Origin: Kitasatospora phosalacinea | GTDB taxonomy: Bacteria; Actinomycetota; Actinomycetes; Streptomycetales; Streptomycetaceae | Assembly (NCBI RefSeq): GCF_000717185.1 | Contig: NZ_JNYE01000078.1 | Location: forward strand, 1-64,000 | Length of the DNA: 64,000 bases | Reading direction: 5' to 3' | Shown: one piece after another, positions 55,615 through 63,680 of the stretch | How positions within the stretch are numbered: the first letter of the stretch is position 1 | How the letters are laid out: every line of letters begins with the position of its first letter | Notes under the pieces: generated by a model | The model's input: only the letters and a program-made list of their open reading frames with translations | What the model was told of the DNA's origin: nothing | Databases searched by the model: none | Position numbers and translations under genes: made by a program

Positions 55615-55986
55615 TCACCCCTCACGCACTTCGCCCCCGCCTGCGACCTTCTCGACCGCTTCGCCCCGGTACGCCGCCACCACGGTGGACAGCAGGCCCG
55701 GGAAGCGCTCCTCCAGGTCGGCCGCGCGCAGCATGGTCAGCCGGCGGTTGGCCTCCTCGCGGTGGCGGATCACGCCCGCCTCGCGCAGCACCTTGAAGTG
55801 GTGGCTGAGGGTGGACGGCGCGACGTCCACCGGGAAGGTGCCGCAGGCCCGTTCGGGCTCGACGCTGAGCGTCCGCACGATGGTCATCCGGGTCGGGTCG
55901 GCCAGCGCGTGCAGCACGTCCAGTAGGTCGATGTCGGCGGTGTCGGGGTAGTGCGGCGCCTCGCGGCGGCGACCGGGACGGGGCAC
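55615..55986 (-). CDS. ArsR-family transcriptional regulator
   Basis: 123 aa from the GTG at 55986-55984 with AGGAGG 6 nt upstream. Winged-helix ArsR fold: IDLLDVLHALADPTRMTIVRTL, then the recognition helix VDVAPSTLSHHFKVLREAGVIRHREEANRRLTMLR (in part). The ELCVCD-type metal site in alpha-3 is absent; one Cys in ERACGTFP is the only candidate sensor. It is divergent from a quinone oxidoreductase gene, with two palindromes between them, and probably represses both until an oxidant or electrophile is sensed. Confidence 0.9.
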   Translation of the reverse strand: MPRPGRRREAPHYPDTADIDLLDVLHALADPTRMTIVRTLSVEPERACGTFPVDVAPSTLSHHFKVLREAGVIRHREEANRRLTMLRAADLEERFPGLLSTVVAAYRGEAVEKVAGGGEVREG

Positions 55987-56008
55987 GGGACGCCTCCTTC
56001 CAGGGATG

Positions 56009-56056
56009 TTCGACAGGTCTCGAATAAGCGTGGTATCAATTTCGACGTTCGTAGAA
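56009..56056. promoter_or_regulatory. two operator-like palindromes between arsR and the oxidoreductase gene
   Basis: TTCGA-CAGGTC-TCGAA (56009-56024, perfect arms) and TTCGACGTTCGTAGAA (56041-56056, one mismatched pair) have centres 32 bp apart, three helical turns. Both begin TTCGAC and lie between the divergent starts, as expected for ArsR autoregulation. Confidence 0.6.
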
Positions 56057-56088
56057 CATCGTAGATGCAGACGCCCCAGGGGGGAACC

Positions 56089-57078
56089 ATGCGCGCACTC
56101 GTCATGACCGAGGCCGGCGGCTCCGAGCACAGCCACGTCCTCGACGTCGAAGCCCCCGAGCCCGGCCCCGGCCAGGTCGCGATCGACGTCGCCCACGCCG
56201 GGCTCAACTTCGTCGACGTGATGGCCCGCCGCGGCGACGGCGGCTACGGCGCCGCCTGGCCGCACCACCCCGGCAAGGAGGTCGCCGGCACCGTCCGCGC
56301 CCTCGGCGCGGGCGTCACCCACCTCGCCGTCGGCACCCCCGTGGTCGCCGCCACCCGGGCCGGCGGCCTCGCCGAGACCGCCGTCGCCGACGCCGTCCTC
56401 ACCGTCCCCGTCCCCGCCGGCGTCCCGCTGGAGGCCGCCGCCACCGTCCCGCTCGGGCTCGCCACCACCCTCCTGCTGCTCACCGACGCCGGACGCTTCG
56501 CCCCCGGCGAGAGCGTCCTCGTCCACTCCGCCGGCGGCGGCATCGGCACCGCCGTCGCCCGCCTGCTCCCCCACCTCGGCGGCGGCCGCCTGCTCGGCAC
56601 CGTCGGACGCCCCGAGAAGGCCGCCGCCGCCCTGCGCCACGGCTACCACGCGGTGCACGCCCGCGGCACCGACCCCGCCGACCTCGCCGCCCGTCTGCGC
56701 GCGGCCAACGACGGACGCGGCATCGACCTCGTCCTCGACCCGCTCGGCACCGCCGCCGTCGACCTCGACCTCGACCTGCTCGCCCCCGGCGGCCGCATCG
56801 TCCTGTTCGGCAACGCGGGCGGCGGCGCCCCCGACCCGCTGCCGACCCTCCCCCGGCTGCTCGCCGCCAACGCCACCCTCACCGGCTTCAGCCACAACGG
56901 ACTGCTCACCAGCGCCCCCGCGAAGGTCGCCGCCGCGATCCGCCGCGCCCTCGACCTGCTCGCCACCGGCATCCTCGACACCCCGGTGACCGTCCTCCCC
57001 GGCCTCAGCGCCGTCCCCGCCGCCCACGACCTGCTCGCCACCGGCCAGGGCGAGGGCAAGTACGTCGTCGCTCTCTAG
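56089..57078 (+). CDS. NADPH:quinone oxidoreductase-like (zinc-type MDR superfamily)
   Basis: 329 aa from the ATG at 56089, chosen for the GGGGGGAA upstream; an ATG 24 nt earlier has no ribosome site. Medium-chain reductase fold: GroES-like N-half with AHAGLNFVDVMARRG and HHPGKEVAGTVRALG, then the cofactor domain with VLVHSAGGGIGTAVARLLPHL and DLVLDPLGTAAVD. The catalytic-zinc Cys/His set of true alcohol dehydrogenases is missing, so a quinone or enone reductase using NADPH is expected. Divergent from the ArsR gene. Confidence 0.88.
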   Translation: MRALVMTEAGGSEHSHVLDVEAPEPGPGQVAIDVAHAGLNFVDVMARRGDGGYGAAWPHHPGKEVAGTVRALGAGVTHLAVGTPVVAATRAGGLAETAVADAVLTVPVPAGVPLEAAATVPLGLATTLLLLTDAGRFAPGESVLVHSAGGGIGTAVARLLPHLGGGRLLGTVGRPEKAAAALRHGYHAVHARGTDPADLAARLRAANDGRGIDLVLDPLGTAAVDLDLDLLAPGGRIVLFGNAGGGAPDPLPTLPRLLAANATLTGFSHNGLLTSAPAKVAAAIRRALDLLATGILDTPVTVLPGLSAVPAAHDLLATGQGEGKYVVAL

Positions 57079-57120
57079 AAACACCGTTGGGGCCCGGTGC
57101 GAACGGCGGGATGCACCTTC

Positions 57121-57271
57121 AGGGGCCCGGGGAACGGCGGGTCCGTGCTGCTGACGGCCGGAGCCCATCGAAGTGTCCGTGCTGCTGCGTGCCGTGGACA
57201 GAACCAGAAGCCGATGCGCTGGGCGGCAGTGCACCGTCAGCAGATCCGGGCTCGCCGTTCCCCGAGCCCCT
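57121..57271. repeat. palindromic repeat element, copy 1
   Basis: A 151-bp element with near-identical inverted ends (AGGGGCCCGGGGAACGGCG and the complement of CGCCGTTCCCCGAGCCCCT). An internal pair CTGCTGACGG/CCGTCAGCAG lets it fold as one long hairpin. It shares most of its length with the element at 59644. The A-T pair at 57154/57237 is G-C in copy 2, a compensatory change. It sits between convergent genes. Confidence 0.8.
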
Positions 57272-57279
57272 GGCGGGGC

Positions 57280-57957
57280 TCAGGTCGCCGCGATCACCGA
57301 GACGAGCGCGACCAGCCCGGCCAGGGTCGGGGCGATGATCCACCAGCACCAGGTGGCCTGGAGCTCGCCGCCCGCCGAGGGCTTGTGCGCGTTGCGCTCG
57401 GCCTGGTCCTGGAGCGCGTTGACGACCGCGTCGGACCAGGCGCGGGTGGGGTCGAGCTGGTCGGGTCGGGGCGTGCGCGGGGCCTTGCCGGGGCGGGCGG
57501 GACCGCGCAGCGCGGGGTCGCCCTCGGCGGTGGCGCGGGTCGCCCGGCGGGTGGCCTTCTTGCGCTGGCGGATCGAGACCGGGATCGCCCAGACCTGGAA
57601 CTTGCGCCCGGAGGCGAAGAGTTCGACCGAGTACCCGGCCTTGAGCCCCTCGACCGTGGACCAGGGCGCGACGATCGTCCGCAGCGGGTTGCGGACGACC
57701 AGCCGCCGCTCGTTGGCGCGCACCACGGGCCGCAGGGTGTAGGCGATCACCGGGAAGACGAAGACGGGGGCGGCGGCGAGCGCGACCCAGGGGGTGGCTC
57801 CGCTGCCGGACACCACGGCGTCGGCGATCAGCCAGGCGGCGACGGCGAGCATCATGACGCCCGCGATGACGCTGGGGACGGAGCGGTAGACGCGGTCGGC
57901 GTACACGGGCTCCTCGGTGGCGGAACCCTGGTGGGGTGTCCGGTCGGATTCGGTCAT
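57280..57957 (-). CDS. PH-domain-like membrane protein
   Basis: 225 aa from the ATG at 57957-57955. Two adjacent N-terminal helices (SVIAGVMMLAVAAWLIADAVV and VALAAAPVFVFPVIAYTLRP) precede a bacterial PH-like segment (RANERRLVVRNPLRTIVAPWSTVEGLKAGYSVELFASGRKFQVWAIPVSI in part). A charged linker follows, and a last helix (WIIAPTLAGLVALVSVIAAT) ends the protein. Conserved in actinobacteria; role unknown. Confidence 0.82.
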   Translation of the reverse strand: MTESDRTPHQGSATEEPVYADRVYRSVPSVIAGVMMLAVAAWLIADAVVSGSGATPWVALAAAPVFVFPVIAYTLRPVVRANERRLVVRNPLRTIVAPWSTVEGLKAGYSVELFASGRKFQVWAIPVSIRQRKKATRRATRATAEGDPALRGPARPGKAPRTPRPDQLDPTRAWSDAVVNALQDQAERNAHKPSAGGELQATWCWWIIAPTLAGLVALVSVIAAT

Positions 57958-58034
57958 GCCGTCGATTCTGCCCCAGGGCCCGGGCCGTCCCCAACGACGA
58001 CCCGGGCACGGGTCGGTCACGAACTCCGCCGCGG

Positions 58035-58778
58035 TCAGTCGGTGCGCCGCCGCAGCGTCGCGGCACCGAGCAGGAGCGCGAGCAGGGCGCTCCCGGCGAC
58101 CACGGCGAGGTCGGCGAGGACCCGCCCGCTGACGCCGCCCTCCACGGTGATCCGCCCCATCGCGTCGACGGCGTACGAGAGCGGCAGGACGTCGGAGAGC
58201 AGCCGCAGCACCGGCGCCATGTCGTCGCGGGCCACGAACAGCCCGCAGAGCAGCAGCTGGGGCAGCAGCACGGCGGGCAGGAACTGGACGGCCTGGAACT
58301 CGGTGGCGGCGAACGCGGAGACCAGCAGGCCGAGCGCCATGCCGAGCAGCCCGTCGGCGACCGCGACGGCGAACAGCATCCAGGTCGGCCCGGCGACGTC
58401 GAGGCCGAGCACGCCGATGGCGAGCGCGGAGGCGAGGGCGGCCTGCAGCAGGGCGACGGCGCCGAAGGCGAGCGCGTAGCCGAGCAGCAGGTCGAGCTTG
58501 CCGATCGGCATGGTGAGCAGGCGTTCCAGGGTGCCGCCGGTGCGTTCGCGCAGCATCGCGACCGAGGTGACCAGGAACATCACCAGCAGCGGGAAGACGC
58601 CGAGCAGCTCGGGGCCGATCCGGTCGAAGGTGGCGGGCTGCGCGTCGTACATGTAGCGCAGCAGCACCAGCAGCAGGCAGGGCACGAACAGCAGCATGGC
58701 CACCGTCCGCGGGTCGTGCCGCAGTTGGGCCAGCACGCGGGCGGCGGTGGCGAGGGTGCGGCGGGCGGCGGCGTTCAT
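58035..58778 (-). CDS. ABC-2 type transporter permease
   Basis: 247 aa; its ATG overlaps the ATPase TGA (ATGA). Six helices with the ABC-2 layout: VAMLLFVPCLLLVLLRYMY, LGVFPLLVMFLVTSVAML, the ERTGGTLERLLTMPIGKLDLLLGYAL coupling region (in part), then PAVLLPQLLLCGLFV and a last helix near the C-terminus. It forms an exporter with the adjacent ATPase; small antibiotic- or lipid-like substrates are typical. Substrate unknown. Confidence 0.9.
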   Translation of the reverse strand: MNAAARRTLATAARVLAQLRHDPRTVAMLLFVPCLLLVLLRYMYDAQPATFDRIGPELLGVFPLLVMFLVTSVAMLRERTGGTLERLLTMPIGKLDLLLGYALAFGAVALLQAALASALAIGVLGLDVAGPTWMLFAVAVADGLLGMALGLLVSAFAATEFQAVQFLPAVLLPQLLLCGLFVARDDMAPVLRLLSDVLPLSYAVDAMGRITVEGGVSGRVLADLAVVAGSALLALLLGAATLRRRTD

Positions 58779-59524
58779 CGGGCGGCCTCCGGCGCGGTGC
58801 GGACGAGGGTGAGGAAGGCGGTCTCGACGTCGGGCGCGCCGGTGGCGGCGAGCAGCGCGGCGGGGGTGTCGTGGGCGAGCAGGCGGCCCTCGCGCATCAG
58901 CAGCAGCCGGTCGCAGCGGGTGGCCTCGTCCATGACGTGGCTGGAGACCAGCAGGGTGGCGCCGTCCGCGGCGAGGGCCCGGAACAGCTGCCACAGCTCC
59001 TGCCGCAGGACGGGGTCGAGGCCGACGGTGGGCTCGTCCAGGACGAGCAGTTCGGGGTGTCCGAGCAGGGCGGCGGCGAGCGAGACGCGGGCCCGCTGGC
59101 CGCCGGAGAGCCGGGCGACGGGGGTGCGGCGGTGGGCGTCCAGGCCGACCTGGGCGGTGACCCGGGCCGGGTCGCCGGGCGGGGCGCCGAGGATCGCGGC
59201 GAAGTGGTCGAGGTTCTCGGCGACGGTCAGGTCCCCGTACACCGAGGGCGCCTGGGTGACGTAGCCGACCCGGTCGCGCAGCGCGGCGGCCCCGGCCGGG
59301 CGGCCGAGCACGGTGACGGTGCCCGCGGTGGTCCGCTGCACCCCGACGACGCTGCGCAGCAGGGTGCTCTTCCCGCACCCGCTGGGCCCCAGCAGCCCGG
59401 TCACGCTGCCGCGCTCCACCACGAGGTCGAGCCCGGGCAGCACGGTCGTGCCGCCGCGCCGCACCACCAGCCCGTCGATCCGGATCGCGGGGTCGCCGGA
59501 CGACCCCGCCGAAGAATTCATCAT
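58775..59524 (-). CDS. ABC transporter ATP-binding protein
   Basis: 249 aa from the first of two adjacent ATGs (59524, 59521). Walker A GPSGCGKST, Q-loop VTQAPSVYGDLTVAENL, signature LSGGQRARVSLA, Walker B LLVLDEPTVGLDP and the switch His in VSSHVMDEATRC. This is the drug-export (DrrA/CcmA-like) class. A TTGACG-18-AAAACT promoter puts transcription start at the first ATG, and an inverted repeat overlaps the start. A TetR gene 2.2 kb away across metG is a candidate regulator. Confidence 0.92.
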   Translation of the reverse strand: MMNSSAGSSGDPAIRIDGLVVRRGGTTVLPGLDLVVERGSVTGLLGPSGCGKSTLLRSVVGVQRTTAGTVTVLGRPAGAAALRDRVGYVTQAPSVYGDLTVAENLDHFAAILGAPPGDPARVTAQVGLDAHRRTPVARLSGGQRARVSLAAALLGHPELLVLDEPTVGLDPVLRQELWQLFRALAADGATLLVSSHVMDEATRCDRLLLMREGRLLAHDTPAALLAATGAPDVETAFLTLVRTAPEAAR

Positions 59525-59560
59525 GTGATGAGTTTTGCGCCGCGCACCGCCCCGCGTCAA
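59518..59560 (-). promoter_or_regulatory. promoter and palindrome at the ABC exporter start
   Basis: On the minus strand TTGACG (59560-59555), 18-nt spacer and AAAACT (59536-59531), 6 nt before the ATG. TCATCA-TG-TGATGA (59518-59531) is a perfect inverted repeat spanning the start codons, consistent with a TetR- or GntR-type operator. Confidence 0.55.
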
Positions 59561-59984
59561 GACACGCGGCCGCCACCGGGAAGAGCCCCCGGCGAGCCCC
59601 GTCAGGGGCTCGGGGAACCCTTCGGCGGACGAGCACGCACAGCAGGGGCTCGGGGAACGGCGGGTCCGAGCTGCTGGCGGCCGGAGCCCACCGGAGGTCC
59701 GTGCTGCTCCGGGCCGCAGGAACAGAACCCGAAGCCGATGCCGCGCACCGGCAGTGCACCGCCAGCAGCCCCGACCCCGCCGTTGCCCGGGCCCCCGATT
59801 GCGCGTCCCGCCGTTCCCACCGGGCCCCTTGACAGCCTCCCGATAACCGGTGCGGCCGGGACACCCCGGTTCGGTACGATTGGCGTCGGCCGGACGGCAG
59901 CCGAAACGCCCCGCACCGGCTCTTCCGAACCACAGCCCGCGGGCGCCCCGGGGCGCCCGCCGGAGAGCATGGGAGCCCCCCAGG
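59525..59984. other. 460-bp divergent region, ABC exporter / metG
   Basis: No gene supported. It contains the exporter promoter, a CGAGCCCC-gtca-GGGGCTCG hairpin (59593-59612), the second palindromic repeat element (59644-59796), a TTGACA at 59829-59834 and a TACGAT hexamer at 59875-59880 that could be the metG -10. Open frames through it encode repeat-derived peptides. Confidence 0.6.
59644..59796. repeat. palindromic repeat element, copy 2
   Basis: 153 bp related along its length to 57121-57271: ends AGGGGCTCGGGGAACGGCGGG and CCGCCGTTGCCCGGGCCCCC, internal pair CTGCTGGCGG/CCGCCAGCAG, and shared GAACAGAACC and GAAGCCGATG words in the loop region. The 14-mer GGGGCTCGGGGAAC also occurs just upstream at 59605. 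Confidence 0.8.
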
Positions 59985-61694
59985 ATGACTCGGCAGTTGA
60001 TCACCAGCGCGCTTCCCTACATCAACGGGATCAAGCACCTGGGCAACATGGTCGGGTCGATGCTCCCGGCGGACGTCTACGCCCGGTACCTGCGCCAGCG
60101 CGGCCACGAGGTGCTGTACATCTGCGCGACCGACGAGCACGGCACCCCCGCCGAGCTGGCCGCGCAGGAGGCCGGGCTGCCGGTGGCCGAGTTCTGCGCC
60201 CGCGCGCACGACCAGCAGAAGGCGGTCTACGACGGCTTCCAGCTGTCCTTCGACTACTTCGGCCGCTCCTCCTCGCCGCAGAACCGGGAGATCACCCAGG
60301 AGATCGCCCGCGAGCTGCAGGCCAACGGCTTCATCGAGGAGCGGGCGATCCGCCAGGTGTACTCGGTCGCGGACGGCCGCTTCCTGCCGGACCGCTACAT
60401 CGTCGGCACCTGCCCGCACTGCGGCTACGACAAGGCGCGCGGCGACCAGTGCGAGAACTGCACCCGCGTGCTCGACCCCACCGACCTGCTGGAGCCGCGC
60501 TCCGCGATCAGCGGCAGCTCGGAGCTGGAGGTCCGCGAGACCAAGCACCTCTTCCTCCTCCAGTCGAAGCTGACCGACGAGGTCGAGCGGTGGATCGCCG
60601 CCAACGGCGACAACTGGCCGGTGCTGGCCTCCTCGATCGCCCGCAAGTGGCTGACCGAGGGCCTGCAGGACCGCGCGATCACCCGCGACCTGGAGTGGGG
60701 CGTCCCCGTCCCGGCCGACGTGTGGCCCGAACTGGCCGCCGAGGGCAAGGTGTTCTACGTCTGGTTCGACGCCCCGATCGAGTACATCGGCGCGACCAAG
60801 GAGTGGGCGGACGCGACCGGCGGCGACTGGCGCTCCTGGTGGTACGAGGCGGACGACACCGTCCGGTACACCGAGTTCATGGCGAAGGACAACGTCCCGT
60901 TCCACACGGTGATGTTCCCGGCGACGATCCTGGGCTCGCGCCAGCCGTGGAAGAAGGTCGACTACGTCAAGGCGTTCAACTGGCTGACGTACTACGGCGG
61001 GAAGTTCTCCACCAGCCAGAAGCTCGGCATCTTCACCGACGTGGCGCTCGAACTGCTGCCCGCCGACTACTGGCGCTACTACCTGATGGCGAACGCCCCG
61101 GAGTCCGACGACTCCAGCTTCACCTGGGACCTCTTCGCGGCGACCGTCAACAAGGACCTCGCCGACACCCTGGGCAACTTCGTCAACCGGGTGCTGTCCT
61201 TCAGCCGCAAGCGCTTCGGCGACGAGGTCCCGGCGGGCGCGGCGAACGGCGAGGCCGAGCTCGCCCTCGGCGCCCAGATCGCCGACCTGCTGGCCGAGTA
61301 CGAGGCCCAGCTGGACGCGCTGAACTTCCGCAAGGCCGCGCAGGCTCTGCGCGCGCTGTGGTCGGCGGGCAACGCGTACCTGGACGTCACCGCGCCGTGG
61401 ACCGAGATCAAGACCGACCCGGAGGCGGCCGCGCGCACCCTGCGCACCGCGATCAACCTGATCCACCTGTACGCGGTGGTCTCCGAGCCGTTCATCCCCG
61501 CCGCGGCCAAGGCGATCCGGGAGTCCTTCGCGCTGGAGGGCGACACCCGCACCTGGGTGTCCGCCGAGGAGGCCCGCGCGCTCGCGCTCGTCCCGGCCGG
61601 GACGGGCTTCACCGTCCCGCCGGTGCTGTTCGCCAAGATCACCGACGAGGACCTGGCGGCCTGGACCGAGCGCTTCGGCGGCGGGCAGGCCTGA
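59985..61694 (+). CDS. metG: methionyl-tRNA synthetase
   Basis: 569 aa from the ATG at 59985. Charges tRNA-Met. Class I motifs: HLGN (residues 18-21, HIGH equivalent) in [18 protein letters not shown] and [11 protein letters not shown] zinc domain has two knuckles, [19 protein letters not shown]. The KMSKS loop reads KFSTSQKLG (about 339-347), the variant normal for this MetRS group. The C-terminal anticodon-binding helices are complete, and no tRNA-binding appendix is present. The stop is 4 nt from that of the convergent TetR gene. Confidence 0.96.
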   Translation: MTRQLITSALPYINGIKHLGNMVGSMLPADVYARYLRQRGHEVLYICATDEHGTPAELAAQEAGLPVAEFCARAHDQQKAVYDGFQLSFDYFGRSSSPQNREITQEIARELQANGFIEERAIRQVYSVADGRFLPDRYIVGTCPHCGYDKARGDQCENCTRVLDPTDLLEPRSAISGSSELEVRETKHLFLLQSKLTDEVERWIAANGDNWPVLASSIARKWLTEGLQDRAITRDLEWGVPVPADVWPELAAEGKVFYVWFDAPIEYIGATKEWADATGGDWRSWWYEADDTVRYTEFMAKDNVPFHTVMFPATILGSRQPWKKVDYVKAFNWLTYYGGKFSTSQKLGIFTDVALELLPADYWRYYLMANAPESDDSSFTWDLFAATVNKDLADTLGNFVNRVLSFSRKRFGDEVPAGAANGEAELALGAQIADLLAEYEAQLDALNFRKAAQALRALWSAGNAYLDVTAPWTEIKTDPEAAARTLRTAINLIHLYAVVSEPFIPAAAKAIRESFALEGDTRTWVSAEEARALALVPAGTGFTVPPVLFAKITDEDLAAWTERFGGGQA

Positions 61695-61698
61695 CCGC

Positions 61699-62289
61699 TC
61701 AGCCCGTCAGGCACCCCTGGAGCGCGCGTCCCAGCAGCGGGACGACCGCCTCCGGGGGTGCCGACGCGAGCGGCTCGACCGCGATCACGTACCGGGCCAT
61801 CGCCAGCCCGATGATCTGCGACATCGCCATCTCCACCCGCAACTCCGGCTCCGCGCCCTCCAGCCGGGACGCCACCCGGCCCACCAGCTCGGCCACCATG
61901 AAGCCGCGCATCAGGGCCGCCACCTCCTCGCTGGTCGCCGCCGTCCGCACCAGCGCCAGCAGCCGCTCCCGGACCTCCGGCCGCTCCCACATCCCCACCA
62001 CGAAGCCCGCGACCCGCTCGCCGACCGTGGCCGGGTCGCCCGCGAACACGTCCTCCGCCACCGCCCGCGGGTCCAGCGGGAACTCCAGGGCCGCCATGAA
62101 CAGCCGGTCCTTCGTGCCGAAGTAGTGGTGCAGCAGCGCCGCGTCCACCCCCGCACCGCGGGCGATCGCCCGCATGCTGGCCTTCTGGTAGCCGCGCGCC
62201 GCGAACTCCGCCCGGGCCGCCGCCAGCACCGCCCCCCGGGTGTCCTCGCCCCCGGGCCGCCGCCCCCGCGCCTTCGCTCCGCCGTCCAT
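61699..62289 (-). CDS. TetR-family transcriptional regulator
   Basis: 196 aa from the ATG at 62289-62287. N-terminal HTH: TRGAVLAAARAEFAARGYQKASMRAIARGAGVDAALLHHYFGTKDRLF (in part), followed by an all-helical ligand domain. It is convergent with metG. Genes of this kind usually sit next to an ABC-2 exporter; here metG separates them (58.0-59.5 kb). Control of that exporter is plausible but unproven. Confidence 0.9.
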   Translation of the reverse strand: MDGGAKARGRRPGGEDTRGAVLAAARAEFAARGYQKASMRAIARGAGVDAALLHHYFGTKDRLFMAALEFPLDPRAVAEDVFAGDPATVGERVAGFVVGMWERPEVRERLLALVRTAATSEEVAALMRGFMVAELVGRVASRLEGAEPELRVEMAMSQIIGLAMARYVIAVEPLASAPPEAVVPLLGRALQGCLTG

Positions 62290-62376
62290 CCCGCCATTGT
62301 CGCCGCCGGGCCCGCCCCCAACGAAAACCGCCCGTGGTTCGTGGTACCGGGTGGGAGGACGACGGAGGGGGACGGA

Positions 62377-62895
62377 GTGGCGGACTGGACGGGTCTGCTC
62401 AGCGAACTGGTGGCGACGCGCGGTACCGAACTGAACCGGTACGGCTTCCTGTTGACCGGCGACCGGGCGGAGGCAGCGGACCTGGTGCAGGAGGCACTGG
62501 TGCGGGTCTTCGCCCGACCGCACCGGTCCTGGGAGCTCGGACGGCTGGAGGGGTACGTCCGCCGGACGATGCTCAACCGCTTCCTCGACCAGCACCGGCG
62601 GCGGCAGCGCTACGCCCTGCTGGTGCCGAAGGTGGCCGGGCCCGAGGCCGACGCCGACCACAGCGGGCCGGTCGCCGACCGGCTGCGACTGCTGACCGCG
62701 CTGGACGCGCTCTCGCCCGCCCAGCGGGCCTGCGTGGTGCTGCGCTACTACGAGGACCTGTCGGTGGCGGGGGTGGCGGACCGGCTGGGTTGCCGCGAGG
62801 GCACCGTGAAGCGACACCTCAGCGACGGGCTGGCGCGCCTGGGCGCGGCGCTGGGGACGGACCGACGGGCGCCCGAGGAAGGCGGTGGCGCGTGA
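62377..62895 (+). CDS. SigE-family ECF RNA polymerase sigma factor
   Basis: 172 aa from a GTG with GGAGGGG upstream. Region 2: RYGFLLTGDRAEAADLVQEALVRVF. Region 4: ALSPAQRACVVLRYYEDLSVAGVADRLGCREGTVKRHLSDGLARL (in part). This matches the SigE (SigM-like) actinobacterial ECF group. The stop overlaps the next start (GTGA), so the downstream membrane protein is probably its partner or anti-sigma factor. Confidence 0.92.
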   Translation: MADWTGLLSELVATRGTELNRYGFLLTGDRAEAADLVQEALVRVFARPHRSWELGRLEGYVRRTMLNRFLDQHRRRQRYALLVPKVAGPEADADHSGPVADRLRLLTALDALSPAQRACVVLRYYEDLSVAGVADRLGCREGTVKRHLSDGLARLGAALGTDRRAPEEGGGA

Positions 62896-63593
62896 ACCCC
62901 GAGGAGATCCGCGAACGGCTGTCCGGCGCGGCCGAGTCGGCCGGTCCGCCGGAGCTGGACACCGCGCTGCTGGTGCGCCGGGTCCGCCGCGGCCGGCTGG
63001 CCCGGCGGGCGCTGACCGGCGGCACGGCGCTGGCGCTGGCGGCCGCGGCGGTGCTGGGCGCGGTGCGCTGGTCCGGCTCCGGCGGCGCGGTCGGCCCGGC
63101 CGGGGCCGCCGACCCGCTGCGGGGCCCGTACGTCTGCGGCCAGCGGCTGCCGGTCGAGGGCGCCTCCGCCACCGCCGGCGGGATCACCCTGTCGGTGTCC
63201 GCGGCCCGGGGGGCGGGCGACGGCAGCGGCCCGGAGGTCACGGCCGGGTTCGGCGCGGACCGGGTGCTCACGGTGATCGGCGCACCGCCGCAGTACCTGG
63301 AGGCGCTGTACCTGCGCGACGGCGTGGTGGTGGGCGGCGGCCCGCTGCTGAACGCCCCCGGCGACCGCTCCGTGCAGTCCGGGAACTACGCCGGCCACCG
63401 GTACCTCCTCGCGCCGGGACCGCCGCTGGCGGTGCCGCTGGGTGCGCGCGACCGGCTCTGCCCGTCGGTGGCGTGGCCGCAGGTGTGGGCGGAGCCGGGC
63501 CGGTACGAGGTGGCGCTGCTGGTGAGCCTGCCGCTGGGGGAGGCGGGTGCCCCGACGCAGGTGCTGGTGGCCCGCGCGCCCCTCCCGCAGTAA
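62892..63593 (+). CDS. membrane-anchored partner of the sigma factor, putative anti-sigma
   Basis: 233 aa, GTG start within the sigma gene stop (GTGA). A short cytoplasmic N-terminus (NPEEIRERLSGAAESAGPP, VRRVRRGRLARRA), one helix (LTGGTALALAAAAVLGAVRW) and an extracellular domain with two Cys (YVCGQRLPVEG, DRLCPSVAW). Such proteins follow SigE-family sigma genes in actinobacteria. No zinc-type anti-sigma motif (HxxxCxxC) is present, so the mechanism is unclear. Confidence 0.8.
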   Translation: MNPEEIRERLSGAAESAGPPELDTALLVRRVRRGRLARRALTGGTALALAAAAVLGAVRWSGSGGAVGPAGAADPLRGPYVCGQRLPVEGASATAGGITLSVSAARGAGDGSGPEVTAGFGADRVLTVIGAPPQYLEALYLRDGVVVGGGPLLNAPGDRSVQSGNYAGHRYLLAPGPPLAVPLGARDRLCPSVAWPQVWAEPGRYEVALLVSLPLGEAGAPTQVLVARAPLPQ

Positions 63594-63599
63594 CCGCCC

Positions 63600-63644
63600 G
63601 GCGGGGCGGGGCACATTTCGGTCAGGACTCGAAACCGCCCCGCC
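63600..63644 (+). terminator. stem-loop after the sigma/partner operon
   Basis: 10-bp arms GGCGGGGCGG/CCGCCCCGCC with a 25-nt loop, 6 nt past the stop at 63593 and 11 nt before the deoC operator. Confidence 0.5.
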
Positions 63645-63655
63645 CTACCGGCTTC

Positions 63656-63674
63656 CTACGCGCGTAGATATGCT
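63656..63674 (+). promoter_or_regulatory. operator CTACGCGCGTAG and -10 of deoC
   Basis: The perfect 12-bp palindrome (63656-63667) directly abuts a TATGCT -10 (63669-63674), 6 nt before the GTG at 63681. The same palindrome occurs before purine nucleoside phosphorylase at 39319. A shared nucleoside-responsive repressor is inferred. Confidence 0.65.
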
Positions 63675-63680
63675 GCTCTG

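Noticed and set aside
59850..59984. Upstream start giving MetG 45 extra residues
   Set aside because: The added peptide is Arg/Pro-rich and non-homologous; the family N-terminus [15 protein letters not shown] begins at 59985.
60990..61020. Defective methionyl-tRNA synthetase because KMSKS reads FSTSQ
   Set aside because: FSTSQ/R is the normal variant in this MetRS group, and the rest of the protein is intact.
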